From NCBI RefSeq assembly GCF_019931215.1, contig NZ_JAIOUB010000004.1, positions 186,001-250,000 on the forward strand: a stretch of DNA of 64,000 nt, written 5' to 3'. A program made the translations under genes and the position numbers. The stretch comes from Alcanivorax limicola (GTDB lineage Bacteria > Pseudomonadota > Gammaproteobacteria > Pseudomonadales > Alcanivoracaceae). Shown here piece after piece: positions 48,558 to 59,009 of the stretch (its first letter is position 1; every line of letters starts with the position of its first letter). Under the pieces are notes generated by a model. The model searched no databases and was not told the DNA's origin. It was given only the letters and a program-made list of their open reading frames with translations.

Positions 48558-48567
48558 ACCAAAGTCT
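48558..48567 (+). promoter_or_regulatory. ACCAAAGTCT motif upstream of yjcH-actP
   Basis: The same 10-mer as before acs, here inside a small palindrome CAGAC-CAAA-GTCTG. It lies 80 bases before the yjcH ATG and is a candidate CrbR site. Confidence 0.5.
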
Positions 48568-48647
48568 GGGATTTCTTTCCCGACGCCATTGACCAGTATG
48601 AATGTGAGTCGACCTCGCAAACCCGAAAAACAACTGGAGAGCAACTC

Positions 48648-48908
48648 ATGGCAGATGACAAGAGTAACGCCGCAGCATACTGGAAGGCGAACCTTCGCCT
48701 CATCATCGGCTGCATGATCGTCTGGGCCCTCGTTTCTTACGGCTTCGGCATCCTGCTCCGGCCTCTATTGTCCGGCATTCCCATCGGTGGCACGGATCTC
48801 GGCTTCTGGTTCGCCCAGCAAGGCTCGATCCTCACTTTCATTGGTCTGATCTTTTTCTATGCCTGGCGCATGAACCGGATCGACCGCAAGTTCGGACTGG
48901 GGGAGTAA
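48648..48908 (+). CDS. DUF485/DUF4212-like small membrane protein (YjcH-like)
   Basis: An 86-residue protein with two hydrophobic spans (LIIGCMIVWALVSYGFGILL and GSILTFIGLIFFYAWRM) that partners sodium/acetate symporters. The sequence (SAAAYWKANLRL-like start, NRIDRKFGLGE end) is the family that precedes VC_2705-type symporters. The gap to the symporter gene is six bases, so they are expressed together. Confidence 0.9.
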   Translation: MADDKSNAAAYWKANLRLIIGCMIVWALVSYGFGILLRPLLSGIPIGGTDLGFWFAQQGSILTFIGLIFFYAWRMNRIDRKFGLGE

Positions 48909-48914
48909 ACCAGC

Positions 48915-50711
48915 ATGAGCCAATTTGCCATCAATCTGCTCTTCGTGGGCGCCTCCTTTGCGCTGTATATCGGCATCGCCATCTGGGCGCGCGCCGGGTC
49001 AACGAAAGAATTCTACGTCGCTGGCGGCGGCGTGCATCCGATCACCAATGGCATGGCGACAGCCGCTGACTGGATGTCGGCAGCATCGTTCATTTCCATG
49101 GCCGGTCTGATCGCGGCCGGCGGCTACAGCGCCTCGACCTTCCTGATGGGCTGGACCGGCGGCTACGTCATTCTCGCCATGCTGTTGGCGCCCTACTTGC
49201 GCAAGTTCGGCAAGTTCACAGTGCCGGATTTCATCGGCGACCGCTTCTACAGCCGAACCGCCCGCGTCATTGCGGTGGTCTGCCTGATCGTCGCCTCGGT
49301 CACCTATGTGATCGGTCAGATGACCGGCGCCGGCGTAGCCTTCTCGCGCTTCCTCGAAGTCCCCAGCAATGTGGGCATCTGGATCGCCGCTGCCATCGTC
49401 TTCCTGTATGCCGTGTTCGGTGGCATGAAAGGCATCACTTACACTCAAGTCGCCCAATATGTGGTACTGATCGTCGCCTATACCATTCCCGCGGTGTTCA
49501 TTGCCCTGCAACTCACCGGCAACCCGATTCCCATGTTCGGCATGTTCAGCACACATACCGAATCCGGCATTCCACTGCTGCAAAAGCTGGATGACGTCGT
49601 TCGCGCACTGGGCTTCCAGGACTACACCGGCGATGCCTCCAGCAAGCTGAACATGCTCCTGCTGACACTGTCACTGATGATCGGTACTGCAGGTTTGCCG
49701 CACGTCATTATCCGCTTCTTCACCGTACCCAAAGTTGCCGACGCACGCTGGTCCGCTGGCTGGGCACTGGTATTCATCGCCTTGCTGTACCTCACTGCAC
49801 CGGCTGTGGCCTCCATGGCGCGCCTGAACCTGATGACCACCATCTACCCGGAAATGAGCGGTCAGGTCGAGAGTTATGACGCCGCAGCCAACAATCCGAT
49901 CTTCTATGAAGACCGTCCCGAGTGGATCCGGTCCTGGGAAGAAACCGGCCTGATCACGTTCACCGACAAGAACAATGACGGCCGCATCCAGTTCTACAAC
50001 GACGCCAACCCGGACTTCGCCGACACCGAAGCGACCCGCGGCTGGGCCGGGAACGAACTGGTGGTGAACAACGACATCATGGTGCTGGCGAACCCGGAGA
50101 TTGCCAATCTGCCGCCCTGGGTCATTGGTCTGATCGCAGCCGGGGGTATTGCTGCAGCACTTTCCACGGCAGCAGGTCTGTTGCTGGCCATTTCGTCCGC
50201 CATCAGTCACGACCTGATCAAGAAGACCATCAACCCGGCGATCACCGAAAAAGGCGAGATGAGAGCAGCACGTATCTCCATGGGCGGGGCCATCCTGCTG
50301 GCCACGTATCTGGGGCTTAATCCGCCCGGGTTCGCGGCCCAGACGGTGGCGTTAGCGTTCGGGATTGCGGCCGCCACGCTGTTCCCGGTGTTGATGATGG
50401 GCATCTTCTCCACCCGCATGAACAGCGCCGGCGCCGTCGCGGGTATGCTGGCCGGCCTGGTGACCACCTTGCTGTACCTGTTCACCTACCTGGGCTGGTT
50501 CTTCATTCCCGGCACCAACATGCTGGCGAATACCCCGGAGAACTGGTTGTTCGGCATCTCGCCACTCGGCTTCGGCCCGGTGGGTGCGCTGGCCAACTTC
50601 GCCGTCGCCTTTGTGGTATCCCGCCTCACAGCACCACCGCCTTTGGAAATCCAGCAGCTGGTGGAAAGTGTGCGCTACCCCAAGGGTGCTGGCCTCGCAG
50701 TAGACCACTGA
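48915..50711 (+). CDS. actP: sodium:acetate-type solute symporter (ActP/VC_2705 family)
   Basis: The 598-residue symporter has the SSS-family core (about 13 spans, GGGVHPITNGMATAADWMSAASFI, GGYVILAMLLAPYLRKFG). Between two spans (residues 308-400) lies a hydrophilic insert absent from E. coli ActP (549 residues), with an EF-hand-like loop Asp351-x-Asn-x-Asp355-Gly (DKNNDGRIQF). It should import acetate or a similar short acid with sodium, feeding Acs. Exact substrate is not certain. Confidence 0.92.
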   Translation: MSQFAINLLFVGASFALYIGIAIWARAGSTKEFYVAGGGVHPITNGMATAADWMSAASFISMAGLIAAGGYSASTFLMGWTGGYVILAMLLAPYLRKFGKFTVPDFIGDRFYSRTARVIAVVCLIVASVTYVIGQMTGAGVAFSRFLEVPSNVGIWIAAAIVFLYAVFGGMKGITYTQVAQYVVLIVAYTIPAVFIALQLTGNPIPMFGMFSTHTESGIPLLQKLDDVVRALGFQDYTGDASSKLNMLLLTLSLMIGTAGLPHVIIRFFTVPKVADARWSAGWALVFIALLYLTAPAVASMARLNLMTTIYPEMSGQVESYDAAANNPIFYEDRPEWIRSWEETGLITFTDKNNDGRIQFYNDANPDFADTEATRGWAGNELVVNNDIMVLANPEIANLPPWVIGLIAAGGIAAALSTAAGLLLAISSAISHDLIKKTINPAITEKGEMRAARISMGGAILLATYLGLNPPGFAAQTVALAFGIAAATLFPVLMMGIFSTRMNSAGAVAGMLAGLVTTLLYLFTYLGWFFIPGTNMLANTPENWLFGISPLGFGPVGALANFAVAFVVSRLTAPPPLEIQQLVESVRYPKGAGLAVDH

Positions 50712-50758
50712 GCGATACTGTCCCGGACCCGATGTGATGGGCCGGGACGCCAATAACG

Positions 50759-50793
50759 ATCGGGCCTCCCTGCGGGAGGCCCGATTTGCTTTG
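50759..50793 (+). terminator. terminator after actP
   Basis: ATCGGGCCTCCC and GGGAGGCCCGAT form a 12-bp stem with a three-base loop, followed by TTGCTTTG. A weaker bulged hairpin lies just before it (50721-50747). Confidence 0.8.
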
Positions 50794-50823
50794 AGGCTTG
50801 AGAGCCTCCAGGAAAGATAAATC

Positions 50824-51333
50824 ATGATATGGCACCTGATCGCAGCAATTTTCGCCGCCCTGGGCGCCGCAGGCATTGCTCTGCTACTCCGTCTGGCCAG
50901 TGGCAAACGACTGCCGCGCTGGATCATCCCGGTTTTCGCAGGTCTGGGGATGCTGGGTTACCAGATCCATTTCGAGTACACCTGGTTCGAGCACAAGCGT
51001 CAGCAACTGCCCGTCACCGCCGAGGTCATCTCCGCCGAGGAGCGCAGCATGCTGTGGCGCCCCTGGACACAGTTTTTTCCCATGACCGTTGCCTTCAACG
51101 TGATTGACCACGAACATCTCGTTACGCGACAGGTCAACAGCCAGACGCTGGTTGAATTTGTGCTCTATCGCTTCGAACGCGAGTATGTCGAACAGGTCTC
51201 CGCCCAGCCTTATCTGATGAACTGTCACACCGCCGAACTGGTGCCACTGGCCAGTGAAAACCGGCCGCACACTGAAGCACTGCGGACCATGGCCCGCACC
51301 TCGCCGCTTTACCGCGCTGTCTGCGCGGGGTAG
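50824..51333 (+). CDS. inner-membrane protein of unknown function
   Basis: The 169-residue product starts with two hydrophobic spans (LIAAIFAALGAAGIALLL and WIIPVFAGLGMLGYQIHF) and continues into a soluble periplasmic-looking domain (EVISAEERSMLWRPW, FPMTVAFNVID). No motif was recognised. It follows actP after a terminator, so it likely has its own promoter. Two Cys (CHTAELVPL and near the end) could pair. Confidence 0.7.
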   Translation: MIWHLIAAIFAALGAAGIALLLRLASGKRLPRWIIPVFAGLGMLGYQIHFEYTWFEHKRQQLPVTAEVISAEERSMLWRPWTQFFPMTVAFNVIDHEHLVTRQVNSQTLVEFVLYRFEREYVEQVSAQPYLMNCHTAELVPLASENRPHTEALRTMARTSPLYRAVCAG

Positions 51334-51366
51334 CCTCTTGCCTTTATTGTGGTATGAGGCTGTGTG

Positions 51367-52662
51367 ATGGGACAGCGCGACTTAATGTGCCAGATGGCGC
51401 ACCGCATGGTGCGACCGGCGGTACGCAAGCACTGCGTGCTTGCCGCCACGCTGGCGCTGCTGCCGTTGCCGACAACAGCCGATATCTGGACAGAACCCGC
51501 CCCCCTGCGCCGAGACGCGCTGCTGGAAGGCCGGCAATTCAATTACAACAGCGAATCTTTCCTGCATCGTCTGAGCTTCAGACAACTCTCGGAACGTCCC
51601 TGGTCAGATGCCGACGGCCTCAGCGGTACAGCGGGCAGCTCGCGCAGCGACGAGCTCTATCTCGACATGTTTTTGCAAAAGACACTGCGCGCGGACGATG
51701 GCCGTAACGAGGCCTTCGCACGCATGCAGCGTTCCGAGGATTTCGACGGTCGCTTCGACCGGCAGATCATCGGGTTCGGCCATCGCGTCGGGGACTATCG
51801 ACTGGCCATTGCCGGCGATGTGCAGGCCGACAAGGCCGAAACGGATGTGCAGTTCGAGGCGCAATGGCAGCCCGACAACTATCGTCTGGCAAGACTGGCC
51901 CTGATCCTGCCGGACGCCTACTTCAACGACAAGACACCCCGCGATGCCGAGTACCGCACCAAACCCCTCAGTTATTTCGCCCATGCCCGTATCGGCGGCT
52001 CACTGAATGGTCATCCCGGATGGGGCTTTCAGGGCGCCCTGACATACTCGCCCCCCGCCCGGATTATTGATCACGAGATGGGCATTGACGCCAGCGGCAA
52101 CCGCACTCGCGCCATGGTCGAGATAACGCTGCCGGCACAGGGCGCCCTGCGGCCCCAGGTTCGCCTGGAAGGCGAGCGCAGCACACGCAGCTTCAACTTC
52201 ACCCGCAGTGATGAACCTGCCGACGATTTCTTTCGCCGACGCATGCACAGCGTGCGCCTGATGGCCACCCACACGACGGCACATCTGACGCCGTCGTTCG
52301 GTATTTACCATCTGCGCTTGCATGAGTCAGGCTGGTTTGGTGACAACCTGGCCGTATCCGGGCGCGAGAGCCGTGATGAGTTGATCGGTTTTATCGGCAT
52401 ACGTCAGCAACTCGGCGATCGCTGGCATTGGGAACCGGCGCTGTATGCCGGCCATAGCAGCGTGATCCAGGTGCAGGTGGCCGACACCCTTTCCGGGGAT
52501 GAGCAGAACAAGGACGAAAATGAATGGCAGGGCAAGTTGGCGCTACCCTTTCGCTACACGCTGGATGAAGCCAACGGCGCAGTGCTGACCATCAACCCGA
52601 CCCTGCGCCTGCACCGGGCGGCGTTCGGCGGCGGCAACATCCAGCTCCACTGGCCGTTCTGA
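51367..52662 (+). CDS. predicted outer-membrane beta-barrel of unknown function
   Basis: The 431-residue product has an unusual charged N-region and then a signal peptide (VLAATLALLPLPTTA). The body has about 16 alternating strands (ELYLDMFLQKTLRAD, YRLAIAGDVQADKAETDVQFEAQW, WHWEPALYAGHSSVIQVQV) and ends in QLHWPF with terminal Phe, as barrels do. ATG 51367 follows GAGG by eight bases. The gene ends two bases before the dusC stop on the other strand. No family recognised. Confidence 0.7.
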   Translation: MGQRDLMCQMAHRMVRPAVRKHCVLAATLALLPLPTTADIWTEPAPLRRDALLEGRQFNYNSESFLHRLSFRQLSERPWSDADGLSGTAGSSRSDELYLDMFLQKTLRADDGRNEAFARMQRSEDFDGRFDRQIIGFGHRVGDYRLAIAGDVQADKAETDVQFEAQWQPDNYRLARLALILPDAYFNDKTPRDAEYRTKPLSYFAHARIGGSLNGHPGWGFQGALTYSPPARIIDHEMGIDASGNRTRAMVEITLPAQGALRPQVRLEGERSTRSFNFTRSDEPADDFFRRRMHSVRLMATHTTAHLTPSFGIYHLRLHESGWFGDNLAVSGRESRDELIGFIGIRQQLGDRWHWEPALYAGHSSVIQVQVADTLSGDEQNKDENEWQGKLALPFRYTLDEANGAVLTINPTLRLHRAAFGGGNIQLHWPF

Positions 52663-52664
52663 TT

Positions 52665-53588
52665 TCAGGCCTCTATAGCGGCCAGCATCGCCTGCGCTGT
52701 ACGCTCACGCCGCAATTGCTGGTGTAGCTGTTCTGCTTCGGGCCAGCCACGGCGCAGGTAGTTGAGCCACTGTTTAACGCGCCCGGCTTCCTGCACCGGT
52801 TTGCCGGTACCGATAATCGTGCGCACAAAATCCGCCAGACGCGCCTGCAACTGTGGCCATTGCCCCCCTTCCCCGGTACGCAAGGCAAGCGCCAGATACG
52901 GGTCGCTGACAGCGCCGCGCCCCAGCATCAGTGCCTGACAACCGCTTTCGTGACGGCACCGCGCCGCATCTTCCGGCGTCCATATTTCGCCATTGGCAAT
53001 CACCGGTAACGCCACCGCCTGGCGCACAGCGCCAATGCGATCCCAATAAGCGGGCGGACGGTAGCCCTGCACCCGCGTGCGCCCATGCACCGTTAGCCAG
53101 CTGGCGCCTGCCGCCGCCACAGCGCGCGCATTGTCCAGCGCCCGCGCATCATCATGATTGCCAAGCCGCATCTTGGCGGATACCGGTATCTCGGCAGGTA
53201 CCGCCTCACGCACTGCGGACACGACACGGTAAACCAGCTCCGGCTCATCCAGCAGCACCGCGCCCCCGCGATGCCGATTCACGGTCTTGGCCGGGCATCC
53301 GAAATTCAGATCAACGGCGGGCGCGCCCAGGCGCACAGCCAGCGCCGCATTGTCCGCCATGCAAGCAGGGTCCGACCCCAGCAGCTGCACATGCACCGGC
53401 GTACCGCTGCGGGTGCGCGCACCAGTACGCAGCTCCGGGCACCAGCGATAAAAGACTTTCGGCGGCAACAGCATGCCGTTGACACGGACAAATTCCGTGA
53501 CACACCAGTCGTAACCACCAATATCCGTGAGGGCCTGCCGAATCCAGAAATCCGCCAGGCCTTCCATGGGCGCAAGAATGAGTTTCAT
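52665..53588 (-). CDS. dusC: tRNA-dihydrouridine(16) synthase
   Basis: DusC reduces U16 of tRNA with FMN and NADPH. The 307-residue TIM-barrel enzyme has LAPMEGLADFWIRQALT, NFGCPAKTVNRHRGGAVLL with catalytic Cys, SAKMRLG, TVHGRTRVQGY and ANGEIW. The start LAPMEGL without the A/T of DusA-B types, and the overall length, fit DusC. It is monocistronic and divergent from a thioesterase. Confidence 0.93.
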   Translation of the reverse strand: MKLILAPMEGLADFWIRQALTDIGGYDWCVTEFVRVNGMLLPPKVFYRWCPELRTGARTRSGTPVHVQLLGSDPACMADNAALAVRLGAPAVDLNFGCPAKTVNRHRGGAVLLDEPELVYRVVSAVREAVPAEIPVSAKMRLGNHDDARALDNARAVAAAGASWLTVHGRTRVQGYRPPAYWDRIGAVRQAVALPVIANGEIWTPEDAARCRHESGCQALMLGRGAVSDPYLALALRTGEGGQWPQLQARLADFVRTIIGTGKPVQEAGRVKQWLNYLRRGWPEAEQLHQQLRRERTAQAMLAAIEA

Positions 53589-53688
53589 GGCAGTATTCTA
53601 CGCTACACTCTGCCCTCAGTTCTCTATCGCCCGTTGCGAGGCTTTCGCTGCAGTGGCTTACCTTCATCGACCCGGCGATTCTGCTGCC

Positions 53689-54135
53689 ATGCTGACACTG
53701 ACCATCAACCCGCGATTTTCCGATACCGACGCGCTTGGCCACATCAACAATACGGTGGTGCCAGTGTGGTTTCTTGAAGCCCGCGAACCGGTGTTACGGC
53801 TGTTCCAGCCAGACCTGGATTTCCGCCGGGGCGGGCTGGCACTGGTGCGTACCGAAATCGACTATCTGGCGGAGACCCGTTTTGGCGAGCCGGTCGACGT
53901 CACCACCGAGGTGCAGCGTATCGGCAACAGCTCCTTCGTCCTTGCGCATACACTGCACCAGGCGGGACGCATTACCGCGCGCGGCATAGCAACAATGGTG
54001 AACTTCGATCCCGCCACGCGGCGCGCCGTGCCGGTTCCCGAGAGCATCCGGGCGCAACTGGCGGCACACATGACTGAGGATATGACGGCGCACAGGAGCG
54101 GAGATGGGAACGGGAGCCCTGACGGGAGCAAGTAA
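53689..54135 (+). CDS. hotdog-fold acyl-CoA thioesterase
   Basis: A 148-residue 4HBT/YbgC-like protein. The active-site segment is RFSDTDALGHINNTVVPVWF with Asp, and EIDYLAETRFGEPVDVTTEV follows. ATG 53689 was chosen because the frame upstream overlaps the divergent dusC start. The C-terminal 25 residues are Asp/Gly/Ser-rich. Substrate unknown. Confidence 0.85.
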   Translation: MLTLTINPRFSDTDALGHINNTVVPVWFLEAREPVLRLFQPDLDFRRGGLALVRTEIDYLAETRFGEPVDVTTEVQRIGNSSFVLAHTLHQAGRITARGIATMVNFDPATRRAVPVPESIRAQLAAHMTEDMTAHRSGDGNGSPDGSK

Positions 54136-54465
54136 GGAAGCGCAGTGAAGGAACCCCGCCGGGCAGGCCGCAGACGGCAATACCAGGAACTTAGGAGATC
54201 TCGGGAATCGGGACGCCCGGGCCGCCGACGAGGCCTTTCACTATAGCGCCGCAATCCGGGCCGGGGAACATTACGCTTATGCCGTTTTGGAATGTTGCCG
54301 CGCCAATCGACCGACGCAAGCACTTACAAACCTCAAAACCTTGCAAAAACAAACAGATAGCCATACAGATCATTTGACTCTCCCGCGCCACTCTTTTAGT
54401 GTTTGCCCGCTCGCGCCAGTGCCCTTAACCTTCACGGCAGTTCCCGTCATCAGCTGGATACCCCT
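54136..54465. other. gene-free region before xseB
   Basis: No gene is seen in 330 bases. A candidate promoter for xseB-ispA-dxs is TTGACT (54374-54379) with TAGTGT 17 bases later, a weak -10. The left part has GC-rich inverted segments without T-runs. An AACATT/AATGTT pair (about 54267 and 54291) is small. Confidence 0.4.
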
Positions 54466-54723
54466 ATGGCCGCAAAACAGAAGCAAGCCCGTCTGGAGGA
54501 TGCGCTGACCACCCTTGAGAGCCTGGTAGAGCGCATGGAATCCGGCGAACTGTCGCTCGAGGAGTCGCTGAAGGCCTTCGAAGAGGGGGTGCGTCTGACC
54601 CGCGAGTGCCAGCAGGCCCTCAAACAGGCTGAACAGAAAGTCAGCATTCTGCTCGATCAGAGTCAGGATGCAGAACCCGCGCCCTTCAACCCGCCGGATA
54701 ATGACGATGCCGGCAGTCACTGA
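54466..54723 (+). CDS. xseB: exodeoxyribonuclease VII small subunit
   Basis: An 85-residue helical protein: ARLEDALTTLESLVERMESGELSLEESLKAFEEG is split over residues 8-42, the typical XseB pattern. It joins XseA in exonuclease VII; xseA is not in the window. The start is ATG 54466. ispA begins 23 bases before its stop, the usual xseB-ispA-dxs order. Confidence 0.95.
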   Translation: MAAKQKQARLEDALTTLESLVERMESGELSLEESLKAFEEGVRLTRECQQALKQAEQKVSILLDQSQDAEPAPFNPPDNDDAGSH

Positions 54724-55627
54724 CACCGCAACCGACTTCCAGGATCTGACCCGCTTCATGGCCGACTGCCGCAAGCGCGTCGAGGCACGCATGGCGCAAC
54801 TGCTGCCCGATCACGCCAGTGCCTCGCCCCGGCTTGCCGATGCCATGCGCTACGCTGCCCTGGGTGGCGGCAAGCGCATCCGTCCAATGCTGGCCTATGC
54901 CGCTTGCCTGCTGGCCGGCGGGCGCATGGAGGACGCGGACGTGCCTGCCGTGGTCATAGAGCTGATCCATGCGTACTCGCTGGTCCATGATGATCTGCCC
55001 GCCATGGACGACGACGACCTGCGTCGGGGGCAACCCACATGCCACATCGCCTTTGACGAGGCCACGGCCATTCTGGCCGGCGATACCCTGCACACCCTGG
55101 CCTTCGAGCTTCTCTCGGTCGCTGGTGATTACGCCGACACCCAGCGCGTCAACATGATCCGCAAGCTCAGTCAGGCCGCCGGCGCCGACGGCATGGCGGC
55201 AGGCCAGATGCAGGACATGCAGGCCAATGGCCAGGCGCTGACCCTGGCCGCACTGGAAGAAATCCATTATCTCAAGACCGGGCGCCTGATTACCGCCGCA
55301 CTGACCCTCGGCGCGCTGGCCGCCAACGCCGATGCTCCGACACGGGAAGCGCTGCGGCGCTACGGCGATGCCATCGGTCTGGCGTTTCAGATCCAGGATG
55401 ACATTCTGGATGTGACCGCCGAAACCGCAGCGCTGGGCAAGCCGAGCGGCTCGGATCTGCGCCATGCCAAAAGCACGTTCCCTGGCCTGATCGGCATCGA
55501 CGCCAGCCGTACACGCGCCGCCCAGCTCTGCCAACAGGCTTGTGCCTCACTGGATGACCCGGCACAGGGCGGGAACGCTTCACTGCTCAGAGACCTGGCC
55601 GCCTATATCATTGCCCGTACGCACTGA
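54701..55627 (+). CDS. ispA: farnesyl diphosphate synthase
   Basis: IspA adds isopentenyl diphosphate to make geranyl and farnesyl diphosphate. The 308-residue prenyltransferase has the two Asp-rich motifs [17 protein letters not shown] and [10 protein letters not shown], and [11 protein letters not shown] 54701 or 54707 both lie inside xseB, which indicates coupled translation. Confidence 0.95.
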   Translation: MTMPAVTDTATDFQDLTRFMADCRKRVEARMAQLLPDHASASPRLADAMRYAALGGGKRIRPMLAYAACLLAGGRMEDADVPAVVIELIHAYSLVHDDLPAMDDDDLRRGQPTCHIAFDEATAILAGDTLHTLAFELLSVAGDYADTQRVNMIRKLSQAAGADGMAAGQMQDMQANGQALTLAALEEIHYLKTGRLITAALTLGALAANADAPTREALRRYGDAIGLAFQIQDDILDVTAETAALGKPSGSDLRHAKSTFPGLIGIDASRTRAAQLCQQACASLDDPAQGGNASLLRDLAAYIIARTH

Positions 55628-55709
55628 GCGCGGCGCAACCCGCGCCCCTCGGACAGCCCGGCGCGAGACAGGTATAATGTCCCACACACCTCGAGGAACA
55701 GAGCGCCTG

Positions 55710-57635
55710 ATGGCCAGAACCTTCGACGAAATACCGCTGACACGCCCGCAGACACCGCTGCTGGACCGGATCAACCGCCCGGCGGATCTGCGCGCGCTGC
55801 CCCGGGAACAGCTGCCTCAAGTCGTAGACGAGCTGCGCGCCTACCTGCTGTATGCCGTCGGTCAGGCCGGGGGGCATTTCGGTGCCGGACTGGGGGTGGT
55901 CGAGCTGACCGTCGCCCTGCACTACCTGTTTGAAACGCCAGAGGACCGCCTGGTCTGGGACGTGGGCCACCAGACCTACCCGCACAAGATTCTTACCGGA
56001 CGCCGCGAGGCGATCACCAGTATCCGCCAGCAAGGCGGGCTCTCCGGCTTTCCCAATCGCAGCGAGTCCGAATACGACACCTTCGGCGTCGGGCACTCCT
56101 CCACTTCGGTGAGCGCCGCGCTGGGCATGGCCCTGGGCGCGCAGATGTCAGGCCGTGCCCGGCGTGCCGTCGCCATCATCGGTGACGGCGCCATGACCGC
56201 CGGCCAGGCGTTTGAAGCGCTCAATCATGCCGCGCACACCAACGCCAACCTGCTGGTCATCCTCAACGACAACAACATGTCGATTTCCCACAACGTGGGC
56301 GGCCTGGCCAATTATTTTGCCCGGGTCTGGGCCTCAAAAACCTATATCACGCTGCGCGAAGGCGGCAAGCGCGTGCTGGCGAAAATGCCCGCTGCCTGGG
56401 AGTTCGTGCGGCGCACCGAAGAAAGCATGAAGAACATGGTCAGCCCCGATGCCCTGTTTGAAGCCATCGGCTTCAACTACATCGGCCCCATGGACGGTCA
56501 TGATATGGACGAACTGCTGGACGCCCTGGGCAATCTGCGCGATCTGAAAGGGCCACAGCTGCTGCATATCTACACCACCAAAGGCAAAGGCTTCGGCCCG
56601 GCGGAAGCCGACCCGGTGGGCTACCACGCGATCAACAAGATCGAGCCAAAGAAAAAACTCGAGCAAGCCACGCCGAAGAAAGTCACCGGCCCGAAATACC
56701 AGGATGTGTTTGGCCGCTTCCTGTGCGATATGGCAGAGCAGGACCCCAGGCTCGTCGCCATCACGCCAGCCATGTGCGAAGGCTCGGGCATGCTGCAATA
56801 CAGCCAGCGTTTCCCGGAGCGCTTTCATGACGTGGCAATTTGCGAGCAACACGCCCTGACCCTGGCCGCGGGCCTCGCCTGTGAAGGGCAGAAACCGGTG
56901 GTCGCCATCTACTCCACCTTTCTGCAGCGCGCCTACGATCAATTGATCCACGACATTGCACTGCAGGATCTCGATGTGACCTTCGGTATCGACCGTGCAG
57001 GCGTGGTCGGTGAAGACGGCGCCACGCACAACGGCGTGTTCGATCTCGGCTATCTGCGCTGCGTGCCCAACATGATCATTGCGGCACCGTCGGATGAAAA
57101 CGAATGCCGCCAGCTCCTGTGCAGTGCCTATCAGCACCCGGGCCCCGCTGCAGTGCGTTATCCCAGAGGCACTGGCCCCGGCGTGGCGCTCGACACGGCA
57201 CTGACACCACTGCCGGTGGGAGAAGCGCGCGTGCTGCGGGAAGGCCACGGTGTCGCCCTGCTCGCCTTCGGCGCGCTGGTTCAGGCGGCGCTGGAAGCCG
57301 GCGAAGCACTGGATGCCACGGTGATTGATATGCGCTGGGTGAAACCCCTGGATGAGGCACTGATCACCCGATTGGCCATCAGCCATCTGCTGCTGGTCAC
57401 CGTCGAGGAACACCAACGGGCCACCGGCGCAGGCTCAGCGGTGAACGAGTTTCTGGCAGAGCAGGGATTGACCGTGCCGGTCATGAACCTGGGATTGCCG
57501 GATCATTTCATTGATCACGGTAAACGCGAGACGCTGCTTGCGGAGCAAGGGCTGGACGCCAACGGCATCCGCGCAGCCATTGAAAATCGTCAGACCCACA
57601 TCGGCGGCACTCACGCGCCAGCCATGGGTTCCTGA
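55710..57635 (+). CDS. dxs: 1-deoxy-D-xylulose-5-phosphate synthase
   Basis: Dxs condenses pyruvate and glyceraldehyde 3-phosphate at the start of the MEP isoprenoid pathway. The 641-residue thiamine enzyme has [17 protein letters not shown], the ThDP motif [17 protein letters not shown]...NDNNMSIS and the C-terminal [20 protein letters not shown] 55710 is preceded by GAGGA. Its 3' end overlaps the convergent diguanylate cyclase gene by 25 bases. Confidence 0.96.
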   Translation: MARTFDEIPLTRPQTPLLDRINRPADLRALPREQLPQVVDELRAYLLYAVGQAGGHFGAGLGVVELTVALHYLFETPEDRLVWDVGHQTYPHKILTGRREAITSIRQQGGLSGFPNRSESEYDTFGVGHSSTSVSAALGMALGAQMSGRARRAVAIIGDGAMTAGQAFEALNHAAHTNANLLVILNDNNMSISHNVGGLANYFARVWASKTYITLREGGKRVLAKMPAAWEFVRRTEESMKNMVSPDALFEAIGFNYIGPMDGHDMDELLDALGNLRDLKGPQLLHIYTTKGKGFGPAEADPVGYHAINKIEPKKKLEQATPKKVTGPKYQDVFGRFLCDMAEQDPRLVAITPAMCEGSGMLQYSQRFPERFHDVAICEQHALTLAAGLACEGQKPVVAIYSTFLQRAYDQLIHDIALQDLDVTFGIDRAGVVGEDGATHNGVFDLGYLRCVPNMIIAAPSDENECRQLLCSAYQHPGPAAVRYPRGTGPGVALDTALTPLPVGEARVLREGHGVALLAFGALVQAALEAGEALDATVIDMRWVKPLDEALITRLAISHLLLVTVEEHQRATGAGSAVNEFLAEQGLTVPVMNLGLPDHFIDHGKRETLLAEQGLDANGIRAAIENRQTHIGGTHAPAMGS

Positions 57636-58843
57636 AACAGGCCGGCGAACTGCACCCGGTTCCGCCCGGCCGCCTTGGCCTGATACAGCGCCTGATCCGC
57701 ACGCCCCACCAGGTCATCTTCGCTGCCGTTGCTGCCCGGTATCGCGGACACCACACCAACGCTCACGGTGACCACGGGCGCGCACTGCGACCGGGGGTGT
57801 GGCAGCTGGCAGGCGCGCACTGCCTCCGCCAACTCCTCTGCACGCTGTATCGCCGCCCCTCGCCCGGTCCCGGGCAGCAGCAACACAAACTCCTCACCGC
57901 CGTAGCGCGCCGCCAGATCAGTGGCGCGCCGCGCCTGCTGCCGGAACACCCCGGCCAGCACGCGCATGCAGTCATCCCCTTCCTGGTGACCGAAGTGATC
58001 GTTGTAGAGTTTGAAATAATCGATATCAGCGAAAATCAACGCCAGGGGCTGCTCTTCGCGCAAGGCCCGGGCCCACTCCCGGCTTAGCGCCTGATCAAAC
58101 TGGCGCCGGTTTGCCAGGCCGGTAAGGCCATCCACCAATGCCTGGCGACTGAGCTCCTCCGCCAGCATGGCGATGCGGCGGCGATCTTCGCGGAGCAACT
58201 CTCCCTGCAGAAACATGCGCCGCCGTTGTCGCTCATCACGAAACCCGAGCACCATGCACAATACGCTCGCACCAAAGTAGGTGGGCACGATCAGCACCCA
58301 ATCAAGCGGCACTCCCCAGGTGTGCGCAATGTACAGTGGCGGCAAACCGCCTCCCCAGCCGGCCAGCATGGCATAGGGCAAGCGCAGGCTGAGTCCCAGA
58401 TACACCACCACTACAGCGAACACACCACCGATATGAATCAGGGTTCTGAACTCCGGGTCCTGTTCCAGCATCGGATTGATGGCGGCAATCAGCATCACCA
58501 GCGCAGCCAGACCACACACCACCTGCTGGTAGCGTTGGCGAATCAGAGGTGTATAGGAAATGCGCCAGGCGGCGATGATCAGCACGGCAAAACCGGAAAA
58601 CATGAAAGGCCAGGCGCCGACTTTCTCCCAGTCCAGCACCGTCAGTGCGGTGACCGCCATAACGAAATACAGCAGCGCCAGATATACCAGACTGCTGCGG
58701 AAGACGCGCAGCGCGTCGTCATCGTGGTGGCTGCGAAACCCCGCCTCCAGCGGCGGCGGAAATCTCAGTCGCCAGCCGCGCCCATCGAGCAGCCGCTCGA
58801 TTTCCCCGACATCTTCAACCGTGCGCGACAGGTCAGCGTCCAT
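57611..58843 (-). CDS. membrane diguanylate cyclase
   Basis: The 410-residue product has about six membrane spans (45-205), a linker and a GGDEF domain with intact RYGGEEF and [16 protein letters not shown]. It should make cyclic di-GMP. It is shaped like the cyclase at 21.2 kb: integral membrane sensor plus GGDEF. Its first 45 residues are charged and cytoplasmic. What it senses is unknown. Confidence 0.9.
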   Translation of the reverse strand: MDADLSRTVEDVGEIERLLDGRGWRLRFPPPLEAGFRSHHDDDALRVFRSSLVYLALLYFVMAVTALTVLDWEKVGAWPFMFSGFAVLIIAAWRISYTPLIRQRYQQVVCGLAALVMLIAAINPMLEQDPEFRTLIHIGGVFAVVVVYLGLSLRLPYAMLAGWGGGLPPLYIAHTWGVPLDWVLIVPTYFGASVLCMVLGFRDERQRRRMFLQGELLREDRRRIAMLAEELSRQALVDGLTGLANRRQFDQALSREWARALREEQPLALIFADIDYFKLYNDHFGHQEGDDCMRVLAGVFRQQARRATDLAARYGGEEFVLLLPGTGRGAAIQRAEELAEAVRACQLPHPRSQCAPVVTVSVGVVSAIPGSNGSEDDLVGRADQALYQAKAAGRNRVQFAGLFQEPMAGA

Positions 58844-59009
58844 CAGCCGGACTCCAAAATGTGACCGGGCGACACCCTCACGGCGCCTGCTGCGCCGCCC
58901 GCCGGGGATCTCTGATCACACACCGCTGTCTTCCCCCCTGGAAAACAATCAGCCCCAGTATACTCGCCGCCGGGCGGCGGCCAAGCCTGACCGCAGTATC
59001 AACCACAGA

